Shown: positions 32,321 to 43,530, counted from the stretch's first letter. The stretch: 64,000 bases of DNA from Meconema thalassinum (GCA_946902985.2 OX336392.1:16218716-16282715), one strand, 5' to 3'. The notes: generated from the sequence alone by a model not told the origin. A program made the numbers and translations.

Positions 32321-33955
32321 TGTAATTTAGTTGTAAGTCTGTAGTGAGTTGTAGTAATCATCTTCACCAGTAAGGAGTGATGACCTAGATGTTACTCTCC
32401 TTAATACAGCAATCACTACTACCACCATATTTTTTGTTAAAGCTTGTGTAATTCCATGATATTAATATAAATTTTAAAAACACATATTTAAGTAAACGCA
32501 CATTAACGTCGGCTATGAACGTAGGCGATCCATTTAGAGCCCTAGGCTACACTAACCACCAGGCATCCTGAGTCCTAAGTTGCGGGCGCTGTTGTAGCCA
32601 ATTCCTTTCCGCTCCTTCCTCCTGCGCACCCGTTTGGTTCCCATTTGGCATCTTAAAACTGAGAAACTGCCTAGGCAGTGCCGGGAATCGATCCTGGGAT
32701 CTCAGTGGTGGGAGTTGGCAGATGATCTAGTTGTTTTCCCCCCTTAAAGCAACAATCACCACCACGCTCGAAGGAAATTGTGATACACTTGAATTCAATG
32801 GCACAGACTGGGAAAGTTCATGTGACGAAACAAACTGAAATTTCACAAGATGCTGGATTGGCATGTAGCTTACGAGCGTGGATTTTGCTTGAATTTCGGG
32901 ATCGTGTAATTTCGGCAGGTAGACCGCAACTCTGACCACCACCAAGTTGAGGGCACTTTCATCACAGCTTCCGGAATGTATTGAACTTCGTGTCTCTGGA
33001 CAGATTTTCTGTTGTAATCATCCTATCTTTTACCCTGTTTAACCTCTGCACGGTTATCTGCTACTGGGATGCATTCATAGTTATAATTAATGCACTTAGG
33101 CGTTATTGGATAACTTTTAATTTTCCGTTAATTATCTTGGAACTGATGACCCATATTTTAAAGAAAATTGGTCAGTTTCCAGGAACTGATTGTGTAGCAT
33201 GTTACAGCCATTGATGACTTACTGTTGAATAACAAGGTCTGTTCCTAATCTGGGTCTTCGAATTTCAACGTTTACATGAAGCTATCATATTGAACTATTT
33301 TTGCGTTAGATGTCTACTATTGTAATGAATTGATAATTTACAACTTAGTAATTCGCGTTCATTTTAATTGTCCTGCGTTGAATATATCCTGACAGGGGAT
33401 GAAATGCCGGTAGTGAATATCAGAATCACTTCGGTTTCAGGGCATTGTTTCTTGAAATGGTAGCCTAATTAAGTGGATAGAAATACCAGTTGACAGAGCC
33501 ATACTCGTTTAGTCAAGTGCTATGGGTGCATTGGGGATCCAAGAACAAATGTTATAAATTAATTTCATGACAACTTTACAGTGGGGAGGCATTGGATTTC
33601 TCTCCCTCATTCGGCATAGTTTTATGCTTCAGTGGGACCAGGACAGACTGCGGAATGTTGGCAGTTCTGTGTACGGCAGGGATCTTGAACCCATGGACCT
33701 CCGCACTGTTTTCTGTTGCCGAGAGCGAGTTTCCAAATCTCCATAGTTCTCACGATAGAGTATTTAGTCTGGCATAACCAAGATATCCGTCTATTCATTC
33801 CTGGTTAAAATTATGAGCGTATACATATGCACTTCCAGTGGTACACTTCGTCAGCAACCTATAGGCTGCTTGTAAGAAATAAATAAAAACAAGTGGTTCT
33901 AACTCGAGTAATTGTAGCGAAAGGAATCCATTTTTGAGATATGTAGGCTACAGAG
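32321..33955. other. Unassigned stretch
   Basis: About 1.6 kb. 32560-32710 has a tRNA-like touch (GCCGGGAATCGATCCTGGGA, an inverted B-box-like motif at about 32680-32700), probably another old SINE. Nothing else is recognised. A unit starting TTATGAGCGTATACATATGC at about 33811 recurs twice near 34757 and 34902. Confidence 0.4.
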
Positions 33956-34599
33956 CAAGTCAAAATGATGGACCCGATTTTATAAATTTATTCTGTGAAA
34001 TCTAAGGAACGTATCGTAATGTGAGATATGCGCAAAGAAAGGCAAACTCGGAGAGTTTAGTTTCCCTCCTGCGTGTTTCCATTTTCTACCGCTACGATTG
34101 CGCAGGAAGCAGTCTTAAGAAATTGGCGGTGTCTGGAGAGCAGAAGTCGTTCTGATGTGCTTGATTACCATGTAAATAAGTCTGTGATTAGTGTTCAACG
34201 GCATTTCCGTACTAGGAATGGAAGAGACCCACCTACTGGAAACGAACTCGCATTCGTTGGCCACCTCGTTCCCCCGACTTGACCCCGTGTGATTTCTTAT
34301 TGTGGGGTTTCGTAAAGGATCATGTTTACATACCACCACTTCCAACAACATTGGGTGACCTTCGTGCCCGCATCACAGCAGCCATTGCACAAATTGACCG
34401 CAACACACTACACAAGGTTTGGCAGGAGATAGGATATCGGCTTGAAGTGTGTCGTGTTACGCGAGGTGCTGACATAGAACACTTGTGATATGACTGAAAA
34501 AACTTGGAAAGTTTACCTTTCTTAGCACATGCCCCACATTATATGTTCATTAGATTTCACAGAATAAAGTTATTAAATCGGGTCCATCATTTTGACTTG
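33956..34599 (+). mobile_element. Internally deleted mariner-type element (DUF4817 HTH class)
   Basis: Terminal inverted repeats of about 55 bp start CAAGTCAAAATGATGGACCC (33956) and end with the inverted copy at 34599, with few mismatches. Inside, plus-strand coding keeps two ends of a transposase-like protein: VISVQRHFRTRNGRDPPTG (about 34175-34240, helix-turn-helix of the DUF4817 type) and WPPRSPDLTPCDFLLWGFVK (about 34258-34320), continuing to KVWQEIGYRLEVCRVTRGAD and a stop at 34488. The catalytic middle is deleted, and the joint shifts the frame. At 644 bp it is a non-autonomous derivative. Confidence 0.8.
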
Positions 34600-35043
34600 T
34601 CCTGTATTATTATACATGAAGCGTTTTCTAGGTTTTAAGTCAATGGTGCATATGTGGAGCGTTCACGCCCTTGGGTGACCTGCGCGTCATGGAGTGGATG
34701 GTCTCCGCCTGGTCTGGTCTCCAAGATTGTGAGAAACCACCTGTTAAGTCCTAATTAAAATTATGAGCGTTTACATATGCACTTGTATATTTATTTATTT
34801 TTAATTGTAGCCAATGGCCATTCATTAATGAACTTATAGTACACTTTGTTAGCAACTTACACTTGTAATAATATTGTGAGAAACTACCTATTCAGTCCTG
34901 TTATGAGCGTTTGCATATGCACTTGTATCCTCACAGCCTATCCAGGGATCAAACCCGAAACCCTTCGGGCCGAACTACTTTGACCCGAAATCGGGCACCT
35001 GTTCTAGTGAGCAGAATTTATTTCGTCTTTAAAATTAAATGTA
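34600..35043. repeat. Repeats of an ATGAGCGT...CATATGCACTT unit
   Basis: TTATGAGCGTTTACATATGC (34757) and TTATGAGCGTTTGCATATGC (34902) repeat a unit also at 33811. Each is preceded by related text (GAGAAACCACCTGTTAAGTC, GAGAAACTACCTATTCAGTC). The deleted mariner element inserted between the first and second unit. Confidence 0.6.
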
Positions 35044-35281
35044 CCGTATTGGCCCGAAAATAAGCCGCGCCCTTAATATTCGAAGAGGAAAAAGGAAAAA
35101 AAGTTAATTCCCGAAAATAAGCCTCATCCGAATTAACTTAAGGGAAGACATTTATTTTCTTGTGCTTACCAACATGTAAACACTTTTTTTTGCTAACGTG
35201 TGATTCACAATACTGACACCTGACACAATACCATTATTGTCTTATTCCAACACTGGCACCTAACTCATTACCATTATTGTC

Positions 35282-35488
35282 CTATTCACCGTCATCACTG
35301 CCAGTATTCACTTCCATCACTCTATTTTCTTCATTCTCCTTCCTTTCTTCATCATTGTCCCACAAAACATCGTCCTCGCTGCCATCCAACGCATTTGATA
35401 TGCAGCATTTCTTGAACCCTAAGGACTCGGATAATATGGTAATATGGTGGACCATGAAGGCAGAATGGTTTAGACCCCTGACGTTCAT
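35282..35488 (-). pseudogene. C-terminal piece of a pogo/Tigger-type transposase
   Basis: The minus-strand frame contains GFKKCCISNALDGSEDDVLW, then an acidic tail ending GSDDGE and a stop. The sequence FKKCGISNALDG-EDD followed by acidic residues is the usual end of pogo/Tigger transposases. The first 25 or so residues of the frame are unrelated, so the homologous part is about 35282-35420. DNA-binding and DDE catalytic domains are absent. Confidence 0.7.
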
Positions 35489-35708
35489 GCAAGTTTACTG
35501 CTCTATATGTGCAACGGAACGATCGAATAAAGGGCGATAATTACAAATTTAACCACTCGAAATTTTCTTACAGTTCTTATTACTGAAACTGAGCTACCGT
35601 ATATTATTCAAGCTTACGAAACAATACCATGTTACCGAACAACAATTTCAACGCCAAAACAAAAGTTCGCATTGTTGTCATTAAATGACGCCAGTTTCTC
35701 TTACATAC

Positions 35709-36392
35709 TGTTACGTGCCACCTCCCTAGTGGCACTTTTGTTAACTGGATTACGGTGGGTTGAAGCACAACACAGAATGTTTCTTTAAATAAATAATTAA
35801 CTTTATTGCGGCCAGAAAATTACACTACTCATCAGCAAATACAAGCAATTGGAACCTTACTCCAGTTTTCTTAAGTCTCTTCCTTGAGCGCTCTTGGCCC
35901 TTTCACTTGTCAACAGACCACAGAAGTTAATCCGTCCTAATGAGTACGGTGGCCTTGACAGAAACTACCTGCTCTTCTCCCTTATTGTACACCGACTACA
36001 GTTACTTACGATCACTTGCTGCAGGCTGTACACAAGCTGGGAGAAACAATGTCACTGGGTTTCGTAACTCGCACGGCACTTCGTCACCACACTTCTGTCG
36101 CTCAGGAAAACACGCACTAGCTCAGAAACACACACCCACAGAAAGCTCAGTCCCCTCACTTTGAGGCCGCTTATATAGCAGGCTGGTGACTCAATGAATT
36201 CTAGAATCGTCCAGGACACACGGCTTCGAGAGATTTCCATCACTGGCTAGGTCACGAATATTCTGGACCATCCCTTTGTCCTAGTAGCCCTGTTGCATAA
36301 GGCGCACGCAATACACGAGGCAGGGCACAGCCCAGCCCTGGGGCAGTTGTGACTCATGCGGCGAGCGATGACACAAACTCACAGCCGTAACA
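35709..36392 (-). repeat. 3' LTR of the minus-strand element
   Basis: 684 bp from TGTTACGTGCCACC to CCGTAACA on the plus strand, which is TG...CA in either orientation. Contains, on the minus strand, a TATATAAGCGG promoter motif and an AATAAAGTTAATT signal near its end. Bordered inside by the polypurine tract at about 36393-36407. Confidence 0.95.
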
Positions 36393-36429
36393 GCACTCCC
36401 TTCCTAAAAAGGCTGATCATCCCGATCAA

Positions 36430-36906
36430 TCTTTGGTCCGTCTGTGTCCCTCCGTAGGCTGCCAGGCGATCTCGATGCACGATCTTCATCTTCGCTCTCG
36501 GGCTCCGCTGGATCCTGTAGACGACATCGTTGATCCGTTTCACGTCTCAGTACGGGCCCTCCCAGGACTTCTGCAGTTTGGGTGACAGGCATTTCTTCCG
36601 TAATGGGTTGAAGAGCCAGACCAGGTCGTCCTCGTGGAATCCGCCGGCATCCGTCTGCTGGTCGTATCGGGTCTTCATTCGGTCGGTCTCGATCCGCAGT
36701 TTCCTCCTCGCGAACGCGTGCACGTCCTCCAGTTGGTCGACCAGTTCTTGACAATACTGGCTTACCGGGATCGGATCATTCCCAGGTCGGCCGAAGGCAA
36801 GATCGACAGGTAGACGGAGCTCCCTCCCAAACATGGCCCGGGCTGGTGTGCACCCGGTGGCTTCATGCACGGCGGCGCGGTAGGCTAGGAGAAATAGTGG
36901 AAGATG
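36430..36906 (-). pseudogene. Integrase C-terminal region of the minus-strand element
   Basis: Continues pol after the in-frame TAA at 36907-36909, in the same frame. Begins HLPLFLLAYRAAVHEATG, passes through FGRELRLPVDLAFGRPGND, and reaches a GPY/F-type module (LVWLFNPLRKKCLSPKLQKS then WEGPY). A TGA immediately after WEGPY, where the plus-strand copy has an arginine, cuts the open part at 36547-36870. The remainder to about 36430 is still readable. Confidence 0.85.
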
Positions 36907-39900
36907 TTAGTCCCAATCCCTCTGGTGCTCGCTGACGACTATTCGGAGATGGTTCTCGATGGTGCGATTGAATCGCTCTACCATCCCGTCGGACCTAGGG
37001 TGTAGCGGCGTTGTCCTTGTCTTCCGGATTCCCAACAGCTGGCATAGGTTCTGGAACACCTGCGACTCGAAGTTCCTCCCTTGGTCGGAGTGCAGCTCCA
37101 GGGGTACTCCGTACCGGCTGACGAATTCCTTCACCAGGGTCTCTGCAATCGTCGCGGCTTCTTGGTTAGGGAGCGCATACGCCTCCGGCCATTTGGTAAA
37201 GTAGTCGCTGACGACTAATATGTAGCGGTTCCCTGCCTCGCTTAACGGGAATGGCCCAGCAACATCGATGGCCACTCTCTCCATGGGGCCGCCCATGTTG
37301 TAGGTCTTCAGTGGACCCCGTCGTCTTCGTCCTGGGCCCTTGCTGGCTGCGCAATCGTGGCACCTCGCGCAGTGGTTCTCCTCGTCTGTTCGGCATCCGA
37401 TCCAGTAGAACCGCTCTCTCAGCTTCTCCAGGGTCTTCTTTATCCCTAGGTGTCCACCAGATGATCCTCCATGAACTTCCTTCAGGACTTCCTCCGTCAT
37501 AGCCTTTGGAACGACGACTTGTTCCCGAGATGTCTTCCCGTCGGTGCTCTCCCAGGTACGGCAGATGAGGCCATCCCTTACAATCAGCGAGTCCCACTGC
37601 GCCCAGTAGGACTTAAACTTTGGGCTGCAGTCACTCACAATGTTCCACCCGGGTCTGGGGACACAGGCCCTCTTCCATTCGGCTATCAGTCCCAGGTCAT
37701 CATCTTCTGCTTGTGCCTGCGTGAAAGATTTGCGGCTCCAGCTCCCTTGAAGTTCCACGGTAGTCCTTCGGCACTGTATCCCGGTGTTCTCCTCCCTTCG
37801 GGCACAGAAGGTGCAGTCTTCGGGGCACGGTCTTCGTGACAGGGCGTCGGCGTTAGAATGCAGTTGGCCTTTCCTGTGCTGAATCTCAAAGTTGTACTGT
37901 TGAAGCCTCTCTAACCACCGCGCGAGTTGACCCTCGGGCTGCTTGAAGTTCAGGAGCCACCGCAGTGATGCATGGTCGGTCCTGATGAGAAATTCTTGGC
38001 CGTACAGGTACTTGTGGAAGTGTTCAATGGTCTTCACGATGGCGAGCAGCTCCTTCCTGGTGACGCAGTAGTTCCTTTCTGGCTTTGACAAGGCCTTGCT
38101 AAAGTAGGCCACTACTCTGTCCTCGCCGTCCACTACTTGCGACAGGATTCCCCCTATGCCAAAGTCGCTGGCATCGGTATCGACGATGAACCTTGTTCCA
38201 GGTCTGGGGTAGGCCAGAATAGGCACGGTGCACAGAGCCTGCTTGAGTTGTTCGAAGGCACTGTGGCATTCTGCTGTCCACGTGAAGAGTTGGTCCTTCT
38301 CAGTCAGTCGATGTAAAGGTTTGGAGATGTCGGCGAATCCTCTCACGAAGCGACGGTAATAAGTGCAGAGTCCCAGGAAGCTTCGTAGTTGGGACTTGTC
38401 CTTCGGAACTGGCCACTCCCTCACAGCTGCGGTCTTCTCTGGGTCGGTGCGCACCCCTTCCTCGGAGACGATATGCCCAAGGTACTGGACCCGCTTCTGG
38501 AAGAGCTGACACTTCTTGGGGCTCAACTTCAGCTGGGCAGCCCGTAGCTTCAACAAGATCTCCTTCAGGTTGCTGTAGTGCTCCTCGAAGCTTCTCCTCA
38601 GGACGATGACGTCGTCTAGGTAGACCAGGCAGGTCTTCCAGTGTAGTCCCCTCAGAATGGACTCCATTAGCCTTTCGAAGGTTGCAGGGGCGTTGCACAG
38701 ACCGAATGGCATGACGGTGAACTGCCAGAGCCCGCTGCCCACAGAGAACGCCGTTTTCTCGCGGTCCTTAGGGTGGACCTCCACCTGCCAGTAGCCACTC
38801 TTCAAATCCAAGGTGGAGAACCATCTCGACCCTGATATGGTGTCCAGGGTGTCGTCGATCCGGGGTAGAGGGTAGCTGTCCTTCTTCGTGACGTCATTCA
38901 CCCGCCTGTAATTCACGCAGAACCTGGTGGAACCGTCCTTCTTCTTCACTAGCACGACCGGAGAACTCCAAAGACTATGTGATGGCTCGATCACCACATG
39001 CTCCTTCATCTCTTCTACCAACCGGTCGACTTCGGCTTGCTTGGCGAGCGGGACACGTCGGAATGGGGCCCTAATCGGTGCGCTGTCCCCAACGTTGATT
39101 CTGTGCTGGACCAAGCTTGTCCTGCCGAAGTCTTTGCTCCCCACGGAGAAGACATCCTGGAATTCGTGTAGCAGGTCCCGAAGTTGGCTTGATTGTTCCT
39201 CGTCTAAATGGTCCTGGGATCCTTGGTACAGCTTCTGTAGTTCTTCTGGCAGGGCGCGTCTTTTTCGGTTGTCCGTCTGCAGGTGTCCGTCCGTCGTGTC
39301 TGTCATGCGGGCAATCCAGGTAACGGGCTCGCAGACTCCTAGGTTGGTGTCCCGGTGAACCGTAATATCGTAGTCGTTCAGGTTGGACAGGCGGACGTAC
39401 GGCCGAGACGTCGTGTTGATGAGAGTCTTGGCAACTAGCAATCCTTTTGTCTGGATGTCCTCATATTTTGGCTCGATGACAGCCGCCACTCCCTCAGCAG
39501 TTCCGTCGACAATTACGGCAGCGCTGACCTCCGTCCTGGCGGGAACGATGACGTCCTCTCTCAGCCTTACTCGTCGTGCGGCGACGGCCTCGTGTGCTGG
39601 TTGCAAAGCAAGTTCCTCACTTCCGAAGTGCAGAGTGTTGGTACTCAGATCCAAGATGATGTTGTTCTGGTCCAGGAAGCCCAGTCCGATGATCACTTCA
39701 TTTGATACGTCAGCCACAAGCACTGGATGCTTTATCGCCCGTCGACCAATGACGAACTCCAGTGATGCTTCGCCATGTACCGGTGCGGTCTCTCCGGTCG
39801 CGGTTATTAGCTGGAGGTTCCTTTGTGTGGGTTGCACTCTCCACTTCGGGATCACGTTGGGGCTGACGATGGTCCTCGATGCTCCCGTGTCGATTAGCAT

Positions 39901-40011
39901 GGGCCAGCTCACTCCGTTGACGACTCCGTCGACCATCAGGCTGCTATTGTCCCTCCGTAACTTCGTCACACGCACTTGGACTGCCGGGGCTTGACGACTG
40001 TCACAAGCCAA
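36907..40011 (-). CDS. pol: pol polyprotein of the minus-strand Ty3/gypsy element, open for 1034 codons
   Basis: A long open frame with, in order: retropepsin (LIDTGASRTIV, residues 39-49), reverse transcriptase (VLVKKKDGSTRFCV, then SYPLPRIDDTLD, catalytic YLDDVIV), RNase H (RFIVDTDASDFGIGGIL, TDHASLRWLL), the integrase HHCC zinc finger (HLGIKK ... CARCHDCAASKG) and the DDE core (VAIDVAGPFP, ELHSDQGRNFES, DGMVERFNRTIE). The first codon is TTG and the frame stays open upstream into gag. pol is one frame back from gag in the plus-strand copy, so a -1 shift at the gag end is the likely expression mode. An N replaces the usual D in RFCVNYRR. The stop at 36907 lies inside integrase, before its C-terminal module. 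Confidence 0.95.
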   Translation of the reverse strand: MACDSRQAPAVQVRVTKLRRDNSSLMVDGVVNGVSWPMLIDTGASRTIVSPNVIPKWRVQPTQRNLQLITATGETAPVHGEASLEFVIGRRAIKHPVLVADVSNEVIIGLGFLDQNNIILDLSTNTLHFGSEELALQPAHEAVAARRVRLREDVIVPARTEVSAAVIVDGTAEGVAAVIEPKYEDIQTKGLLVAKTLINTTSRPYVRLSNLNDYDITVHRDTNLGVCEPVTWIARMTDTTDGHLQTDNRKRRALPEELQKLYQGSQDHLDEEQSSQLRDLLHEFQDVFSVGSKDFGRTSLVQHRINVGDSAPIRAPFRRVPLAKQAEVDRLVEEMKEHVVIEPSHSLWSSPVVLVKKKDGSTRFCVNYRRVNDVTKKDSYPLPRIDDTLDTISGSRWFSTLDLKSGYWQVEVHPKDREKTAFSVGSGLWQFTVMPFGLCNAPATFERLMESILRGLHWKTCLVYLDDVIVLRRSFEEHYSNLKEILLKLRAAQLKLSPKKCQLFQKRVQYLGHIVSEEGVRTDPEKTAAVREWPVPKDKSQLRSFLGLCTYYRRFVRGFADISKPLHRLTEKDQLFTWTAECHSAFEQLKQALCTVPILAYPRPGTRFIVDTDASDFGIGGILSQVVDGEDRVVAYFSKALSKPERNYCVTRKELLAIVKTIEHFHKYLYGQEFLIRTDHASLRWLLNFKQPEGQLARWLERLQQYNFEIQHRKGQLHSNADALSRRPCPEDCTFCARREENTGIQCRRTTVELQGSWSRKSFTQAQAEDDDLGLIAEWKRACVPRPGWNIVSDCSPKFKSYWAQWDSLIVRDGLICRTWESTDGKTSREQVVVPKAMTEEVLKEVHGGSSGGHLGIKKTLEKLRERFYWIGCRTDEENHCARCHDCAASKGPGRRRRGPLKTYNMGGPMERVAIDVAGPFPLSEAGNRYILVVSDYFTKWPEAYALPNQEAATIAETLVKEFVSRYGVPLELHSDQGRNFESQVFQNLCQLLGIRKTRTTPLHPRSDGMVERFNRTIENHLRIVVSEHQRDWD

Positions 40012-40029
40012 CCTTTGCCCCCCAAGGCT

Positions 40030-41547
40030 GGCTGATACTTGCTTTCCTGGGCCGCGCGGTCTCCCTACAACTGACTGTCCCGACGGAAACCCTTGGCGGC
40101 GGCGATCACCGCAGTCCTTGCTCAGGTGGCCTCTCTTACGGCAGATCTAGCAGGTCGGTAGTCCTCTTCCGGGCCGCCTCTCCGGAAGTCCTTCGGCTAC
40201 GTTTTTGTTGGTGGTACTGCGACTCTTGAAGAACCGGCCTAGCGCCTCCATCAATTCGTCGGCCAGGGGCTTGGTCTCGTTGGTTTATGCTGGTTCGTCG
40301 ACGTCCACTTGACGCACCCGCGCCTGCATTCTAGTTGCCTGTTTTGCCGTCTCGAATTCAAGTGCGTGGCTCAGCGCATCTGCCAGGGTCTTATTGCGCC
40401 TGAGTCGCAGCGCCTGTTGAGTGTCAGAGTCCCGTAGCCCGTCGGTGAAAATCTGCGTCGCTATCTGCTCCAGAAAGTCGGCCGGCGCTGTTGGGTAGGC
40501 GAGCCTTACGAGACGTGCGATGTCCATCTCGAACTCTTGCAGGGTTTCCGCGTTCTTTTGTACCCGGGTCCGGAGCTGCATCTGGTAGGCCTGCTGAAGA
40601 TGGCTATCTCCATATCGGGACTCCATATGGGCGATTAGTGAAGCGTAGTCCTGGGATCCAGTCGGGATGGCCTGAAGGACGTTAAGGGCGTCCCCTTTCA
40701 GCGCTACAATGAGAGCTGTAGCCTTTTCCGTGCTGTTCCAGTTGTTTATTGAACAGGCTGCCTCGAACTGACGTAAATAGGTGCTCCACGGGACCTTTCC
40801 GTCGAATGTTGGGGGCGTCACTCTGCTCTGTCCCGTTCCTGATATTCCCGGTGTACCTGTGGGCGGGCGTCGGCGCAGCTCGGCAACTTCCTCTTGAAGA
40901 GCGTTGAGTCTCGCTTTCATGCCCGTCGACGGGCGTTGGTTCAGCTCAGAAATTTCTTTTTGTAAAGCGTTGAATTTTCCTTCCACCCCCGTCAGTGGGC
41001 GTTGGCGCAGTTCGGCAACTTCCTCTTGTAAGGCGTCGAACTTCTTTTCTACTGCTGTGACTTCTCACGTAGGCCCTGGCAGACGATGTTGACTTCCTGA
41101 CGCAGACCCTGTTCCAATTTCTTTTGACTTTTCTGTAATTTCGTCAGCAGACACTCTTCCAGATTTTTCTGGCCATCCAGAAATTTGGCGGTTAGGTCCT
41201 CTGCTAGCTTATTCTGACCGTCTTCTAATTTGGAAGTTAGGTCCTCGGCTAAACTTTTCTGGCTGTCTTCCATCTTCTTCAGGTCCTCCGCTAACTTATT
41301 TTGACCGTCTTCCATCTTCTTCTGGCCTTCTTCTGGCAGTCTTCTAATTTGGCAGTTAGGTCCTTGGTTAAATTCTTCTGGCCGTCTTCTAATTTGGCAA
41401 ATTCTTCTGGCCGTCTTCTAATTTGGCAGTTAGGTCCTTGGTTAAATTCTTCTGGCCGTCCTCCATTTTGGTTTCCATGCCATTTAACTTTTCTAGCAAT
41501 GCTGCCAATTGCGCCTCCATTTTAGTTGTTTGTCTTGTAAAGGGCAT
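40030..41547 (-). pseudogene. gag: gag of the minus-strand element, multiply broken
   Basis: Begins at the ATG at 41545-41547 (MPFTRQTTKMEAQLAALLEK on the minus strand), homologous to the open gag of the plus copy. Breaks: a frame change near 41330 in a disordered repeat zone, a one-base loss near 41063 after QGLRE, a TAA at 40285-40287 where the other copy has lysine, and a TAG at 40147-40149 inside the CCHC zinc knuckle. The capsid-like part (TPPTFDGKVPWSTYLRQFEA, 40285-40986) is open. It has three 22-residue coiled-coil units against five in the plus copy. Confidence 0.9.
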
Positions 41548-41632
41548 GCACTCACAAGAAAATTAGGGAAAATGACCTGCTCGGGTTTTGAAACCAGGAC
41601 CGTCAGGTGTTGTGCTTGAGTTCGTAATCCGG

Positions 41633-41644
41633 CTTCTGACACCA
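41633..41644 (-). promoter_or_regulatory. Primer-binding site, tRNA-Leu type
   Basis: On the minus strand TGGTGTCAGAAG begins two bases inside the 5' LTR. It is complementary to the 3' end of insect leucine tRNA (CTTCTGACA plus CCA) over all twelve bases. Confidence 0.8.
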
Positions 41645-41646
41645 GT

Positions 41647-42327
41647 TGTTACGTGCCCCCCCCTAGTGGTACTTTTGTTAACTGGATTACGGTGGGTTGA
41701 AGCACAACACAGAATGTTTCTTTTAAGAAATAATTAACTTTATTGCGGCCAGAAAATTACACTACTCATCAGCAAATACAAGCAATTGGAACCTTACTCC
41801 AGTTTTCTTAAGTCTCTTTCTTGAGCGCTCTTGGCCCTTTCACTTGTCAACAAACCACAGAAGTTAATCCGTCCTAATGAGTACGGTGGCCTTGACAGAA
41901 ACTACCTGCTCCTCTCCCTTATTGTACACCGACTACAGTTACTTACGATCACTTGCTGCAGGCTGTACACAAGCTGGGAGAAACAATGTCACTGGATTTC
42001 GTAACTCGCACGGCACTTCGTCGCCACACTTCTGTCGCTCAGGAAAACACGCACTAGCTCAGAAACACACCCACAGAAAGCTCAGTCCCCTCACTTTGAG
42101 GCCGCTTATATAGCAGGCTGGTGACTCAATGAATTCTAGAATCGTCCAGGACACACGGCTTCGAGAGATTCCCATCACTGGCTGGGTCACGAATATTCTG
42201 GACCATCCCTTTGTCCTAGTAGCCCTGTTGCATAAGGCGCACGCAATACACGAGGCAGGGCACAGCCCAGCCCTGGGGCAGTTGTGACTCATGCGACGAG
42301 CGATGACACAAACTCACAGCCGTAACA
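41647..42327 (-). repeat. 5' LTR of the minus-strand element
   Basis: 681 bp, close to identical with the 35709-36392 LTR; differences include a 2-bp CA loss in an ACACAC run and about ten substitutions. Carries the same TATATAAGC box and AATAAA signal on the minus strand. Confidence 0.95.
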
Positions 42328-42465
42328 ATACTGTATTGTTGCTTTGTTGCTGGGTTCTTGCTAATGGGCATGACATAAGTTTAGGTAACGAGTATAAGAC
42401 GTACCCAGATTGTTTTACCCAAATAATTTGAATAAAGAGTGCGGCTTATTTTCGGGCCAATGTTG

Positions 42466-43439
42466 ATAACTGCCCGTCCTATATCTTAAGACTTTTTAGA
42501 AATAACTATTTTCAAAGAATAGGCCTGGCAATTATCAGTTAGTGAGGGATAAATTACCCCAGCTTTCCATGAAGCTGGACATATACGAATAACATATCGT
42601 AGACACATTGAGTATGCATCCGTGTTTTAATTGAATGCAAACTGTGTATACTTACTAGAAATACGTATGTAAAATAAATAACGTGGTTTAATTAATGCAT
42701 CAATGAAATGCGGCCATTCCTCATATGTTTGTTAGTTTTGAAGGTAATATCGGTTGATATGTTGTCGAAGTATGCTAATTTTCCAAATCGCCCATGTGGC
42801 CCGCGCAGCTTTTTGGAGTTAATATGAGACCCTTGCTACAAACAAATATACATGAGCTGTTTTCAACAAAAAATGATTATTGTTGAAGGACTGTTAATTT
42901 AACCTCGCCGTTCTACCACCTAATCATTATTAAGCAGCCCAGACCTTTGACTATACAAAGGATTGCTAGGGTATACACATAACATTTTGCTTTAAATCCA
43001 TTGCTGGAGAACTGCAGCAAATTTTCAGTAATTTATTATTTCATGTCTTACTTCAATTAGCAACATAAGGAGATATGGATAACACCTACCTGTGTTGGTC
43101 TGGTCAAGAAGGGTCTACGTTATCGTGAATTCGATAGTTCCTTACGCCGTAATTATTTGTGTATAGTGAAGAACTTTGAGAGGCATTCCATCGTCGAGTG
43201 TAGGATACTCGCTAACTCGCATAATATGAAGTATGTTTTCATTATTAGGGTAACTCATATTCGCTCAAATAATGATTGGTGCACACTTGGTAACTATGTT
43301 AGTAATAATTTTATTAATGCAATCAGTGGCCATTTATGTTCTTTTCAGGATGGGTCAGAGAAGGGACTTTGGCAACTATTTTGGCCAATTCTAACGCCGG
43401 GTTTACATGAGAACCTTTACGTCGGTGTCAGAGTTTGGC
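42466..43439. other. AT-rich unassigned stretch
   Basis: No gene recognised; 143-codon frame at 43157-43588 is partly made of SINE B sequence and is not supported. Confidence 0.45.
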
Positions 43440-43530
43440 AGACAGGTTTTTCTCCGGATACTCCGGGTTTCCCCGTCCAAAATTTCATTCCAGCAACACT
43501 CTCCACTCTCATTTCATTCATCTGTCATTC
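43438..43530 (+). repeat. SINE family B fragment
   Basis: CAGACAGGTTTTTCTCCGGA through CCAGCAACACTCTCCACT to TCATCTGTCATTCATG corresponds to the middle of the complete family B copy at 62058-62390. Head and tail are missing. Confidence 0.85.

Larger units (their letters stand above)
35709..42327 (-). mobile_element. Full-length Ty3/gypsy LTR retrotransposon, minus strand (6.6 kb)
   Basis: Structure on the minus strand: 5' LTR (41647-42327), leucine-tRNA primer-binding site, gag, pol (protease, reverse transcriptase, RNase H, integrase), polypurine tract, 3' LTR (35709-36392). The 4-bp direct repeat ATAC flanks it (35705-35708, 42328-42331). By eye the two LTRs differ at about a dozen places, roughly 2 percent, so insertion is fairly recent. 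No envelope-like frame lies between integrase and the 3' LTR. gag carries several breaks; pol is open except for two stops near the integrase end. Confidence 0.95.
35044..42465 (-). mobile_element. Small pogo/Tigger-like element split by a Ty3/gypsy insertion
   Basis: ATTGGCCCGAAAATAAGCCG at 35048-35067 faces its inverted copy at 42442-42461. With the 6.6-kb Ty3/gypsy insertion (35709-42327) removed, the element is about 0.75-0.8 kb. TA dinucleotides lie just outside each end, though the outermost few bases do not match. The left half keeps the C-terminal end of a pogo-type transposase on the minus strand (35282-35488). It is therefore a non-autonomous DNA transposon, older than the retrotransposon inside it. 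Confidence 0.65.

Noticed and set aside
36400..36906. Envelope-like gene between integrase and 3' LTR
   Set aside because: The space is filled by the integrase C-terminal module and polypurine tract in both copies.
38927..39358. Long antisense frames across the gypsy pol and gag (for example 39383-39994, 54981-55550, 56336-56947)
   Set aside because: They mirror conserved coding on the other strand and appear in both copies for that reason.
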